A stretch of DNA of 64,000 nt from Mucilaginibacter pedocola (GCF_002013915.1 NZ_MBTF01000039.1:186001-250000), one strand, 5' to 3'; counted from the stretch's first letter, positions 8,401 through 16,266 are shown. Made by a program: numbers and translations. The notes: a model not told the origin generated them from the letters alone.

Positions 8401-11142
8401 GCAGGTACCGCGGCTGTATTCTACATAATAGGTAGTATTGGTGCTAACGGTGGTGTTGAAGGTAGCACCTGTAAATATTGCCGAACCGCCTGTTGGCGTG
8501 GTGTACCACCTGTAAGTACCGCCATTGGCTGGCGTAGTAATGTTTACGGTAGCAGGGCTTCCCTTACAAACTTCGGGAGCAACAGGGTCGAACACCGGCC
8601 TTGGGAATTGCTGTACCGAGTAATACACCTGTAACGAAGTTAGCAAGCTGGCCACGCCCGAGTTAAGGCGTACCACTACCCTATCGTAATTACCTACAGC
8701 AGGCACGTAAACCGCGTAACGGTTGCTGCCGCCCAGCAGGCGCAGTTTTATCAAAGCATTATCCAGCGCATATTGGCCAACTAATGTGCTGCCATTGTAT
8801 AAAGCAACGGATATCAAGCTGGCTACATTCACATCAGCCAAACCAACGGGCGTGCGCAGCACAAGCTTTACTGTATCGCCGGTAAAGCCCGGTTGTTGGA
8901 AAACCATCGACTGCTCAGCATAGCCCCCTAACAAGCCGGCTGTAACCGTAATGGTTGATGCCGTAGTAGTATCGGCATCGGTAGCCAGTGCCGGGTTGGT
9001 GATGCCGCAAAGCACGCAAACACCATTTATATTAGTAGTTTGCGTATTAGCAAAAGTACAAGGCGAGTTATTGTTGATAGTTACATTAATAGTTATCGAT
9101 GTACGGTTTACCGAACGGCAACCAGTGCTGTTCACCGCCTCTACATAATAATTTGTAGTGCTGAAAAGCGCAGGCGTAGTAAAGCTGTTGCCGGTAAATA
9201 TTGGGGTAGATGCCGCAGCCGACGAGTACCAGTTGTAAGTAATACCTGTTTGTGCATTGCTCACGGTAATGGTAGCAGTTTGCCCTGCGGTGATAGTTGC
9301 GTTGTTAACCGCCAGGGTTGGGTCGGCAGGTTTGGGCACTACGGTTACGTTGGCCTGTGTGCGGGTAGCGCTTGGGCAACCAGTCGCGTTAACGGCTTCG
9401 GCATAATAAACCGCGTTAGCATTAAGCGCCGCGGTAGTAAAGTTTACGCCTGTAAATACAGGGGTACCACCTGTTGCCGTAGTGTACCAGTTATAAATAA
9501 TACCGCTGCCGGGTGTGCCTATGGATAGCACGGCTACATCGCCAGCACAAATGGTTACGTTAGCTGCGGTTAAAGCAGGCGCAGCAGGCAGAGGACTTAA
9601 GGTTGCGGTTACTTGTGTACGTGACGGGCTAACACAAGTGCCGCCGGCTACTGCTTCCGCAAAATAGTTGGTGGTTTGGGTTATAGCGCCGGTGGTAAAG
9701 GTATTCCCGGTAGCCACCAGGGTACCACCTGTTGCTGCGGTGTACCAGTTTATGGTTACACCCGCAACAGGGGCCGCTGTGAAAGTTGCAGTACCGCTTG
9801 GGCAAACCGAAATATTATTATTAGTGATAACCGGTGCAACGGGAATTTGGTTCACCGTTACGGTTACTGCTGTTCGTTCAGATTCATCGGTACAGCCTGC
9901 GCGCATGGCAGCTACGTAGTAAGTGGTAGTAGCGCTTACGGTTGGGCTGAATGATGCCCCGGTAAATATGGGCGAGCCGCCTGTTTCGGCAGCGTACCAG
10001 TTAAATGTCGTGTTAGGTACCGCGGTAGCCGTTAAGGTAACGCCGCTGCCGGCGCAAATATTGGCGTTGTTGGTAACCACGTTATTAAACCTGATGATAG
10101 GTTTAGGTATCAGCCTTTCTGCCTCAAAAAGGTTAAGGGTCGATAAAACGCTGGCAATTCCTCCGCCTAAACGCAACTGTACCCTATCAAATATCTTGGT
10201 AGGCGCATAAGTAATGGTAAACCTGCGGCGGTTAGCGCTCAGGTCGAGCAGGCGCAGGCGGATAAGCGCATCGTTAAAAGAGCGGGTATCGTTATTGCTG
10301 GTATTACCATTAAAGGTAGATATTTCGATATTGGCCAGTACACCCGCATCCAACAAGGCCTGCGGAATAGACATGGTCAATCTCACCGAATCGCCAATTA
10401 CCGATGCATTTTGATAGATAATGGTTTGTTGTGCATAAGCGCCAACAGCAGCAATACCGGCATTCAGGGTCGATGCTGTGTTGATGTTACCATCTATGGC
10501 GTTTTGCGGGTTAGCAACCCCGCCTACATCCACACCCAAATTCAATAACCCTGCCGATATACCGTGCAATTCGTCGATCGCGGTACCACAAGCTGCCGGG
10601 TTGGGACCATTGTAAAAGGCTTCGTAAACATATATGCTGCTTAGTGCACCAACCAGCCCGCCGTTAAGCGTTATGCGCACCCTATCGTAAGTTTGCGATG
10701 GTGTAAGCATAAGCTGTACCTGGTTGTTGTTACTGAGGGCCGATACCAGCGTTGCGGCCGATATAGCCGCTCCCGCCGGCGAACTGCCATTGTAGGGCCG
10801 GATGGAGATACCGCCCAAAGCAGTAACATCGAGCAGGTTGTCGCCGCTGCCCAGTTTGATGTAAACAGGCGTCCCCGCAGCCACTTTAGCGGGTGCAGGG
10901 AATATCAGTTCCTGGTAGGTTTGGGCGAGAAGGCCAACCGTTACGTTTACAACGGAAGCCGTTTGGAGGTTGCCGTCAACTGCCGCTGCCTGGTTGGTAA
11001 CTATGCAATTAACGCATAATAAACCGGTAGCGCCGCTGGCCTGGGTGGTTGCAAAATTTCGTTGTGCAAAAAGATCGCTTGCCGAGATTATTAGCAGACA
11101 TACCAATAGTACGTACCTGCTAAAATAGGTAAAGGTTTTCAT
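2467..11142 (-). CDS. Giant modular cell-surface adhesin with type B T9SS C-terminal domain
   Basis: This 2,891-residue secreted protein has a signal peptide at 1-26 (ends SDLFAQ). Five related ~155-residue modules start near residues 33, 190, 694, 1108 and 1607. They resemble discoidin-type carbohydrate-binding folds (AxDGN..TAS near the start, FDRVxxRLxxG near the end), and four carry Cys-x2-Cys or a close variant. Twenty-three ~80-90-residue Ig-like repeats (NWYTxATGGTPIFTG, then TYYVEA) fill the rest as 4, 3, 4 and 12 copies. The last ~90 residues, from 2802 (IPNAFTPNGDGNND), are the gliding-motility-type (type B) sorting domain. It heads an operon with porP/sprF. An SprB-like adhesin or glycan-binding surface role is inferred. 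The last Ig repeats are nearly identical, suggesting recent duplication. Confidence 0.93.
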   Translation of the reverse strand: MKTFTYFSRYVLLVCLLIISASDLFAQRNFATTQASGATGLLCVNCIVTNQAAAVDGNLQTASVVNVTVGLLAQTYQELIFPAPAKVAAGTPVYIKLGSGDNLLDVTALGGISIRPYNGSSPAGAAISAATLVSALSNNNQVQLMLTPSQTYDRVRITLNGGLVGALSSIYVYEAFYNGPNPAACGTAIDELHGISAGLLNLGVDVGGVANPQNAIDGNINTASTLNAGIAAVGAYAQQTIIYQNASVIGDSVRLTMSIPQALLDAGVLANIEISTFNGNTSNNDTRSFNDALIRLRLLDLSANRRRFTITYAPTKIFDRVQLRLGGGIASVLSTLNLFEAERLIPKPIIRFNNVVTNNANICAGSGVTLTATAVPNTTFNWYAAETGGSPIFTGASFSPTVSATTTYYVAAMRAGCTDESERTAVTVTVNQIPVAPVITNNNISVCPSGTATFTAAPVAGVTINWYTAATGGTLVATGNTFTTGAITQTTNYFAEAVAGGTCVSPSRTQVTATLSPLPAAPALTAANVTICAGDVAVLSIGTPGSGIIYNWYTTATGGTPVFTGVNFTTAALNANAVYYAEAVNATGCPSATRTQANVTVVPKPADPTLAVNNATITAGQTATITVSNAQTGITYNWYSSAAASTPIFTGNSFTTPALFSTTNYYVEAVNSTGCRSVNRTSITINVTINNNSPCTFANTQTTNINGVCVLCGITNPALATDADTTTASTITVTAGLLGGYAEQSMVFQQPGFTGDTVKLVLRTPVGLADVNVASLISVALYNGSTLVGQYALDNALIKLRLLGGSNRYAVYVPAVGNYDRVVVRLNSGVASLLTSLQVYYSVQQFPRPVFDPVAPEVCKGSPATVNITTPANGGTYRWYTTPTGGSAIFTGATFNTTVSTNTTYYVEYSRGTCVDGTRYPVTILVNDPPVKPVVMPASAAIFSGQTATFTAQVASNVTVKWYENPTGGTSVFTGTSFTTPALSANKTYYAESSIGDCVSVDRTPVPVTVTAVVIPNVAVTPPTQAVNPGTTATLTASSTTPGAVFNWFTTATGGTSIFTGPVYTTPSIFANTTYYAEASIPATGAVSATRASGAITVNSTGTTPVPCDAAIAQSNAVSGTCLLCGINNAGGAVDGNRDSFSQINVPVGLLGGYAAQSLRFAGTGRAGDTVVVELGIPGTLASVGVLSQIELATYNGTTYNNDRFALNGSLITINLLNGTSRFRVAFVATADFDRVQIRLNSGVAGVLNALNIYASYQEVAKPVIASSTVAACVGTQATLTATVPDHVTVKWYTSATGGTPVFTGATFNTPVLTASTTYYAEASRTSDGCTQTVRTPVQVNVTPVPAAPVVPTSTVTVCSGSPATFAATAVSGVTFNWYTTAAGGTPVFTGNSFTTGSLTATTMYYVEAVGAGSCGSSTRTQVTANVTSTPLVPVVSQTPVATCSGSSATLNATSTQPGVTFRWYNAATGGTAIFTGAQFTTPALTASRSYFVEAVAGSCTSATRAEAQVTVNPTPATPTVVVNPSGATINSGQTATITASSTTSGATFNWYTAPTGGTPIFTGASFTTPALTTTTTYYVEAALATGCTSATRRQVTITVNPIFSTACDFGSTQTTDVNGLCVGCTISNQTNSVDADTLTASTINVPLSVLGANASQTIAFADAGILGDTVTVKIGIPAGLLSVGVLDQIQIASYNGATFNNDRTNLSNSLIRIQLLAGGTQALVRFAPGAVYDRVEIRVNSIVASLLTSLNVFFATKQVEDPALAATTANICANNTATFTVSNARAGLTYKWYTAATGGSPIFTGATFTTGPLTATTTYYVESSRTDNGCANPNRVAVTVNVTPAPVNPTLAANNVEVCAGDNAILTVTNAAGATVRWYDAATGGNLLFTGTSFTVTPVSTQNYYAGITNGDCSSPTRTMGTVTVNPRPAKPGVLSANVDVCSGSAATLAVTNPVAGVTYRWYTVATGGTAAFTGASVTTGAITANTIYYVEAANTTTSCTNNGGRTAVNINVNSTIAAPTLSATTQQVCNGGSATISVNNPVAGQQYNFYTVATGGTPVFTGTSFAVNNLTANATYYVEATANGCASATRTQSDITVLPIPTSPVVAAQSGSLSVCEGESATLTVSNPQASQVYRWYDAATNGTLLFTGTEFTTPALTATTSYYVETSSAGNCNASARTQVTITINALPADPTVTASNVSVCNGSTATLSVSAPVAGITYRWYDSPAMTTVLFTGTTYVTGPITSTTNFYVAAFNASGCASNNLAQVQVTVEQAPDAPVIANGNTAVSCSGGAVTLSIANPQAGYTYNWYTVANGGTPVFTGTTYNIASVAANTTYYAEAVSDANCSSATRTTVNVTIQAAPATPTLSAPQTTVNSGQTATITVSNAQAGVTYNWYDAATGGTLLFTGTSYTTGPLTATTTFYVEGVAGTCTSPVRGQITITVNNTPPNVVVTPPSRIVNSGETTTFTASSTTPNATFNWYTAPTGGTPIFTGAIFTTPPITANITYYADATDPVSGLTSTTRATGVVTLAGSGTPPNVVVTPPSRIVNSGETTTFTASSTTPNATFNWYTTPTGGTPIFTGANFTTPVITANITYYADATDPVSGLTSTTRATGTVTVNPPATPPNVTVTPPTRTVPAGQTTTFTASSTTPNVTFNWYTTPTGGTPIFTGATLTTPPITTGIVYYVDATDPVSGLTTPQRATGTVILDIPANPPTVAVNPPTRDVVIGQTTTFTASSTTPNATFTWYTQATGGLAIAGGATFTTPAITADVTYYAEAKDPVSGLVSVTRATGVVKALGAGIFIPNAFTPNGDGNNDQVLIFGADVASATFSIYDQWGELQFRSTNKSNGWDGTYKGHGQPAGVYVYYADIILNSGQEVKKKGTVTLIR
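3304..3837 (-). repeat. Two near-identical 267-bp tandem units inside the adhesin gene
   Basis: The units 3304-3570 and 3571-3837 encode Ig-like repeats 21 and 20. Each starts at the same GGTGGTTGATGTTAGCCCGC stretch, 267 bp (89 codons) apart, and only scattered, mostly silent differences are visible between them. The neighbouring unit towards 3060 is more diverged but related. This is consistent with recent unequal recombination within the gene. Confidence 0.85.
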
Positions 11143-11471
11143 GCATAGATGTAATTAAAGGTGGATGTATAGTGATTACACGACTCTAATTACGGACATG
11201 AAATTCAATTTGATTTGAACAGTTCGTTCAGGATAAGGCTACTTCAACTGTTAGCGTTCACAGGGTGAGGACGCCGTTCATTTTGTTCAGATATAAGCTC
11301 TACTGTTAAGTGGCACGCAACAATACTTTCTTTATAGTTACAAAAAGAGAACCATTATTTTCAACTAAGAAAAACAAACACTAAAACTAATAACGATTTG
11401 AACTTAACTTTAGTATTAATTAACCAACACAAAGTCAACTAAATCAAAATAAAGTAAACCATTGATTAATT
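11143..11471. other. AT-rich intergenic region upstream of the adhesin operon
   Basis: These 329 bases separate the adhesin start codon from the GH31 stop codon. The half nearest GH31 (11,330-11,470) is very AT-rich. The promoter and leader of the adhesin operon should lie here, but I found no clear TAnnTTTG box with a spaced TTTG. I see no gene, and no strong terminator for the GH31 gene. Confidence 0.5.
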
Positions 11472-13067
11472 TTATTTCAGAAATTCATAAACGGGCAGCC
11501 GGTCTATGGCCACGGATTCTCTAATTACGCAGGGGCCTTTAAAGGTTTTACCCTCGTCGCTGCGCCATTTTCCTTTCGGTAAATGAACTACATTTTGCCC
11601 GTCCTTTTTTAAAACCGGAGCCACCAAAAACCTTGAACCGAGCATGAACTGCCCTTTCTCTCCGGCAAGGCCCTGGTTAGGAAACTGGTACTCCATGCTC
11701 CGTACAATGGGCTCCCCGGTAGCTGCGGCGGCCTTGGCCAGTGCCATAATATAAGGGGTATATTTTGCCCTGATGGCCACCGCTTTTTTAACGGCCGCCA
11801 GGTTCTCTGCCGATAATACCCGCCACGGCGCTACCGAAAACTGCATCATGGGCATTAATGCCGAGCATTGCGCTGAGCGCACTACCAGCAGCTCATCCAG
11901 CTTACTTCTACCTATGAACGAGCCAAACTCGCCACCGCCTATCATATCGGTGCAGGTGAACTGGTAGCCTAATAAGCCTGCTGTGGTAAGGTGCGGAATC
12001 AGCTTTTGCAGGTCTTCCCAATTATGCCCTTTATCGCGCAGGCGTTGCACCAATGGCTGGCCGCCCATCTTCCACATGGCGCGGTATTCATTTAATGGAT
12101 AACGAAGCCCCACCTCTCCCCAAAGCCTGCTGTGCTCGTTGGGTATTACTTTTTTGTATGAAATGCTATTAGGCGGATAAAAGTCCGCATCTCCGGCATC
12201 AAACTTAAAACCATCTAAATGATAGGTATCCATCATGTGCTGCAACCTCCCGCTAAACCATTCAATAGCTGCCGGGTTGGTAAAATCGAGCACCGAACTA
12301 TAGCCATTCCACCAACTGATGATAGCGGGCTTCTCGGCCTTATTCCATGTTTTAGCATCATCACCTTCGAACAACAATAGTTTCTTAGCCAACAGATCAC
12401 GAAACACTTCGGTATCGGGCGATACAAAGGGGCTTACCCAAAGCATCACTTTAAAACCCATCCGGTGCAGGCGATCTACCATAGCTGCGGCATTGCTAAA
12501 CCTATCTGCCCTGAAATCGAACCTGCCATAATAATCCGCCCAGTTATCATCTATCATTAACACCCCCGGCGGGAAACCATTATCGATAATAGCATGGGCA
12601 TATTTCAAAATATCCTGCTGGTTTTGGTTATACACCAATTCTATCCAGGTATTATACTGTGGCTTGCTGAACAGCAAAGTATCGGGCAGTTTACCTTTCG
12701 ATGGAAAGAAACGTTTGGATGCATTCGCAAAAGCGTCGCGCAGGTTCCTCCCCGCCGAATCGATAGTTAAAGGGCTAAGCATATTATTAATAACAAGCTT
12801 CCCTTTATCTATACTAAACTTAAAGGGCTCTTCGCTCCAAACGAACCTTCCTTTGGTTGATAAAAGCAAGGGTGCTGCCTGGTTGCCCTTGGTATCGGCA
12901 TACATATTCAAACTATAGCCATCTGCAAAAGGTGCTAATTGAGACTCGTTTACGGCCCCGCCAAACCATTGCTCGCCATCTTTAATGGTGATGATAGTTT
13001 GAGCTTTCAACTGCGTTGCCGCGCACACAATTATAACCGCAAATATGAATTTGATAAAACGTTTCAT
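11472..13067 (-). CDS. Glycoside hydrolase family 31 protein, exported
   Basis: The protein has 531 residues with a signal peptide at 1-23 (ends QLKAQ). The (beta/alpha)8 catalytic domain shows GH31 signatures: MIDDNW at 171-176, GFKVMLWVSPFVSPD at 204-218, and LDGFKFDAGDADF, in which D290 is the probable nucleophile. A later TDMIGGGEFG segment probably carries the acid/base aspartate. The C terminus (about 450-531) is a short beta-sandwich. The length and motifs resemble the short MYORG/NET37-like branch more than classical large alpha-glucosidases, so alpha-glucosidase, alpha-galactosidase or alpha-xylosidase activity are all possible. It probably acts in the periplasm or at the cell surface. 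It is transcribed separately from the adhesin, 329 bp away. Confidence 0.88.
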   Translation of the reverse strand: MKRFIKFIFAVIIVCAATQLKAQTIITIKDGEQWFGGAVNESQLAPFADGYSLNMYADTKGNQAAPLLLSTKGRFVWSEEPFKFSIDKGKLVINNMLSPLTIDSAGRNLRDAFANASKRFFPSKGKLPDTLLFSKPQYNTWIELVYNQNQQDILKYAHAIIDNGFPPGVLMIDDNWADYYGRFDFRADRFSNAAAMVDRLHRMGFKVMLWVSPFVSPDTEVFRDLLAKKLLLFEGDDAKTWNKAEKPAIISWWNGYSSVLDFTNPAAIEWFSGRLQHMMDTYHLDGFKFDAGDADFYPPNSISYKKVIPNEHSRLWGEVGLRYPLNEYRAMWKMGGQPLVQRLRDKGHNWEDLQKLIPHLTTAGLLGYQFTCTDMIGGGEFGSFIGRSKLDELLVVRSAQCSALMPMMQFSVAPWRVLSAENLAAVKKAVAIRAKYTPYIMALAKAAAATGEPIVRSMEYQFPNQGLAGEKGQFMLGSRFLVAPVLKKDGQNVVHLPKGKWRSDEGKTFKGPCVIRESVAIDRLPVYEFLK

Positions 13068-13141
13068 GATACGAAAGGGAGATTTGTAGTTGTGCCCGAC
13101 TAAAATAGCTATTTATCAACCGCATTAAGCTAAACAGCAAA

Positions 13142-13178
13142 TAAAAAAGCCGGGCTGATTTGCACTTCAGGCCCGGCT
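13142..13178 (-). terminator. Rho-independent terminator after the phosphonatase-like gene
   Basis: On the minus strand a GC-rich hairpin (AGCCGGGC-CTGA arms, one bulge, 7-nt loop) at 13148-13178 is followed by a run of T. It lies about 30 bp beyond the stop codon of the hydrolase gene ending at 13207, so it probably ends the three-gene transcript from 16266. Confidence 0.75.
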
Positions 13179-13206
13179 AACGTAGAATGTATATAGAGGA
13201 AGTTCT

Positions 13207-13887
13207 TTAGCTCACTAAGGGTACTATCTCCATCAGGTTATCAATAACCTGCGTAGGGTTTGCCGCCAGCAGTTGCTCTTTAGTATGCGCACCTGTAGTG
13301 ATACCTATATTGAGGCTGCAGCCAGCGTTTTGCCCTTCTTCGATATCGATGGCGGAATCGCCCACTTTGATCACTTCGGCACCGTTGGTGATACCGAAAC
13401 GTTCCATCGCAAAAACTATCATGGCAGGGTCGGGTCGGTTGCGGCCCACATCGCTGGCAGTAACTAATCCGTCGAAATCAACTCCTTCTTTCCAACCCAG
13501 TTTATCAATGATTGATTGAGCGGTTAACCTATCGTAACCGGTGTTCAATACCGAAATAATTCCTAATTGCTTCAGCGCTGCAAATAGCTCTAATACGTTT
13601 GGCTGAGGCAATATTTCTTCTGTAGCGTAAGCATCCGTTAGTTGTACAATAAAGTTATCATATATGCGGCCTGTTAATTCCTCGTCTTCAATGCCGGCAA
13701 AAGCTGCCAGTACAGCGCGGATGGCCTGTTTCTTTTCTTTACCAGCGCCCTGCTCCAGCACCTGATCCAGGTTGAAATCAAAACCGGCTTCGTTAATGGC
13801 CTTATTAAGCGTTTTGTATACCAGGTTGTTCTCGTTAACGGTCGTCCCGGCCATATCAAACACGGCCATCTTAATTTTCTGTTCCAT
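13207..13887 (-). CDS. Phosphonatase-like HAD hydrolase
   Basis: This 226-residue HAD-superfamily protein has the start VFDMAGTTVNE. D11 is the nucleophile and the following M-A-G-T-T is typical of phosphonoacetaldehyde-hydrolase-like proteins (PhnX-like, TIGR03351 type) rather than of phosphatases with DxD. An alpha-helical cap follows at about 20-85 and the conserved GDSAIDIEEGQNAG loop sits near 178-191. It is the last gene of a cluster with an alcohol dehydrogenase (26 nt upstream) and a DUF5690 transporter. The family is associated by synteny with catabolism of unusual phosphonates. The exact substrate is unknown, and true phosphonatase activity is not proven by the sequence. Confidence 0.88.
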   Translation of the reverse strand: MEQKIKMAVFDMAGTTVNENNLVYKTLNKAINEAGFDFNLDQVLEQGAGKEKKQAIRAVLAAFAGIEDEELTGRIYDNFIVQLTDAYATEEILPQPNVLELFAALKQLGIISVLNTGYDRLTAQSIIDKLGWKEGVDFDGLVTASDVGRNRPDPAMIVFAMERFGITNGAEVIKVGDSAIDIEEGQNAGCSLNIGITTGAHTKEQLLAANPTQVIDNLMEIVPLVS

Positions 13888-13913
13888 TTTATACAGTTTA
13901 AAAGTTCATTTTT

Positions 13914-15008
13914 TTAACCAATGGCCACGCCTACCCTTACCGGTTTATACTCGGTTGCGTAAGCAAAGGCCCTATCTACCTCGGCAAGCGAAAACTCTTT
14001 CTCTACCAAGCTTTCAAAAGGGTATTTAAGGTAATTCTTTTCAATAAAAACGGCAGCATTCAAAAAGTCGTCGTAGTTATAATTATGCAATCCTTTTATG
14101 GTAAGTATCCTACGCACCATACGCTGTGCATCAATCGGCACTGCCGCTGCCGGGAACACTGCCCCTATCCAAACCGCTGTACCGCCCAAAGCCAACGACT
14201 TTAAGCCTGCCACCATGGCCTCGCCATGCCCGGTCATATCAAATGTTATATCAACCTCCGGCCAGGGGTAGTTGCCTTCTATGGTATCGGGCGTAAAGGC
14301 GTATAACCCATCGGCACCAAATTTTCTCCCCCAGTTCAGGCGAGCCTGGTCGCGGTCTATCAGTCCCACCCATTTTGCACCAGCCTCGCGGCATTGGGCC
14401 ACGCATGATATACCCAGCAAGCCCGCGCCGAATACCAACACACTTTTACCAGCCACATCACCGGCTACGCGCAGCGCGCCGGTTACCGTAGCATGGGCAC
14501 AGCTTATAGTAGCGGCCACTTTCAGCGGTATCTCCGGCGAAAGTTTTATAAAGGCCGTATTGGGGCGCAGCACGCAATAATCGGCCAGCCCGCCATTAAA
14601 CATATCTTGCTTTGAAGATGGCGCATGCCCGTATTTAAACAACTGACCGCTTTTTTGCGGCATATCTTCGCGCGGTGCTTCCACACCGGCAGGCACTGCA
14701 AATATCGACCAGGTGATGCGGTCGCCCACCTGCACTTCTTCGCCGCGCATATCCCTTACTATTTCCCCCTCCGGCAGGCGCACTATGTCGCCGGTTATCT
14801 CATGTCCAAGCACCACGTTATCGGGTTCTTTACGGTGGCCGCAAAAGGTATGTATATCGCTGCCACAAAGCGTGGTATAGCGGTTTTTTACAACAATAGC
14901 GTTAATTGCATCGCCATTTACATGGCCTTTAACCGTTCTAAACGGTTTACCGGCGCCATCAAATATAATGGCCTTACCCGATAGCGAGGTTTGGGTTTTG
15001 GTTAACAT
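13914..15008 (-). CDS. Zinc-type alcohol dehydrogenase, phosphonate-catabolism-associated type
   Basis: This 364-residue medium-chain dehydrogenase has C48, H69 and E70 (LCGSDIH, GHE) as probable catalytic-zinc ligands. The Rossmann motif is FGAGLLGISCVAQ near 193-205, with D219 of GLIDRD fitting NAD preference. The pattern matches the phosphonate-associated branch (TIGR03366 type; note QLFKYGHA at 122-129). The lobe that normally holds four structural-zinc cysteines (about 101-120) has none here. The start overlaps the DUF5690 gene by 35 nt, so the two are probably translationally coupled. Oxidation of an alcohol intermediate feeding the downstream HAD hydrolase is inferred. Confidence 0.88.
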   Translation of the reverse strand: MLTKTQTSLSGKAIIFDGAGKPFRTVKGHVNGDAINAIVVKNRYTTLCGSDIHTFCGHRKEPDNVVLGHEITGDIVRLPEGEIVRDMRGEEVQVGDRITWSIFAVPAGVEAPREDMPQKSGQLFKYGHAPSSKQDMFNGGLADYCVLRPNTAFIKLSPEIPLKVAATISCAHATVTGALRVAGDVAGKSVLVFGAGLLGISCVAQCREAGAKWVGLIDRDQARLNWGRKFGADGLYAFTPDTIEGNYPWPEVDITFDMTGHGEAMVAGLKSLALGGTAVWIGAVFPAAAVPIDAQRMVRRILTIKGLHNYNYDDFLNAAVFIEKNYLKYPFESLVEKEFSLAEVDRAFAYATEYKPVRVGVAIG

Positions 15009-16266
15009 AGGGCTTTAGTTTAGATTTGAAATACACGTAGCAAAACAGTGTAAGCAGCGCACCGCCTACACCCAATAAGAGCGAAATGTCAAGGAACAGC
15101 GGTAAAACCGCAATATCGGCAGGCATGGCATACCTAAACAGCATTAACCCGATATAGCCGGTGTAGCCTACCGAATCAACAATATACATCAGGAAGCTTA
15201 CCGTGGCGCGCTCGCGTGTAATAGCAATAAGCCGCTCGAAGATGATGGCATGTACCGCCACATAAGGCAGGTAAACACCCAGCCCTACCAACACCATAAA
15301 GCCAAAATTGCCCAGTACGCCATTTAAGCCGCCCAACGAGAGCAGCAGGATAGCAAAACCCGCCAAACTGGTAAACAGTGAAAAGCGGAAGGCTATATAA
15401 TGGTTGCGTATAAATATGGCCAACCCGGTAATGGTGATAACGCCGAGGGATACCAGCAACTCAGATGTGGTAAACAGGTCGGGCGTTTGTTTGTAGCCGA
15501 GGCCTGCCCATATTTCTACGGCAAAATCGGCACGTACGCTACGCAGTAGGGTAACAAACAGGTAAACCGCTATGATGGCGATAAGCCCGGGGGCGTACTT
15601 ATTGAAGAAAGCGCGCCGGTCGTGTCCTGTTAAGGGTACGCGCTCGCTGCGTGCTTTTATATCAGTTTCGGTTGGTTTTGGCACGCAGGCAAGCATGGCT
15701 ATAAAAATAGCAGTAGGTACCATAAACACCAGCCCCGCCATAAAAGGCATCCAGTTTTCGCTTACACCCCAAAGTAGCAGTGTGGCACCAACCGATTTTG
15801 ATACCCCATCTGATAATATGAAACTGGCGCAAAGCCCGGCAACCAAAAATTCGGTTTGCTTGCGGCCCTCTAAAAAGCTAAGCACCAACCCGAATATTAC
15901 GCCAAGCGGCAAACCGTTGAGCAGCATGAAAAGCAAATTCCAGGGGCGGGATGCTATGCCGAATAGCAATAACATTAATTCGGCAAAGCCAATAAGCGCT
16001 ATAATAGCACTAATTCGGCGGGCAGGTTTTATTTCGGATACGAATTTAATGCCTATCCATTTAGCCAGCACATAACCCAGCGTTTGCGCAATCACCATCC
16101 CAAACTTAAAGCTTAAGCCAAACAAACCCGCATCGATAAAACTTGCCGATGTATATGGTTTACGATAACCGTACATGCAAAAATATGTGCCAAAAGCCGC
16201 CACTAAAGCCCAGGTGGGGTTAGCAAATAACTTTTGCATGCGTTGCTCACGCTTAACAGGGCCCAT
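14974..16266 (-). CDS. DUF5690 family membrane protein (MFS-like transporter)
   Basis: This 430-residue integral membrane protein has about 12 hydrophobic segments. Its opening, TYFCMYGYRKPYTSASF, is typical of DUF5690, an MFS-related family restricted mostly to Bacteroidota. It is the first gene of a cluster with an alcohol dehydrogenase (35-nt overlap) and a phosphonatase-like hydrolase, so uptake of the compound those enzymes handle is a reasonable inference. The ATG at 16266 is used here; a second ATG at 16239 (MQKLFANP) is possible. A TAGTTTTG box at 16292-16299 (minus strand) could be its -7 element, though no well-spaced -33 element is visible. Confidence 0.85.
   Translation of the reverse strand: MGPVKREQRMQKLFANPTWALVAAFGTYFCMYGYRKPYTSASFIDAGLFGLSFKFGMVIAQTLGYVLAKWIGIKFVSEIKPARRISAIIALIGFAELMLLLFGIASRPWNLLFMLLNGLPLGVIFGLVLSFLEGRKQTEFLVAGLCASFILSDGVSKSVGATLLLWGVSENWMPFMAGLVFMVPTAIFIAMLACVPKPTETDIKARSERVPLTGHDRRAFFNKYAPGLIAIIAVYLFVTLLRSVRADFAVEIWAGLGYKQTPDLFTTSELLVSLGVITITGLAIFIRNHYIAFRFSLFTSLAGFAILLLSLGGLNGVLGNFGFMVLVGLGVYLPYVAVHAIIFERLIAITRERATVSFLMYIVDSVGYTGYIGLMLFRYAMPADIAVLPLFLDISLLLGVGGALLTLFCYVYFKSKLKPYVNQNPNLAIG

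Noticed and set aside
3300..10000. Regularly repeated short segments that might look like a CRISPR array
   Set aside because: Repeat period is 240-270 bp, units are in frame and encode Ig-like domains, and no cas genes are present.
2446..11019. Many plus-strand open frames of 60-160 codons opposite the adhesin gene
   Set aside because: They mirror the repeated Ig-like units in antisense, repeat with the same period and have no ribosome-site or family support. The minus-strand 2,891-codon frame explains the region.
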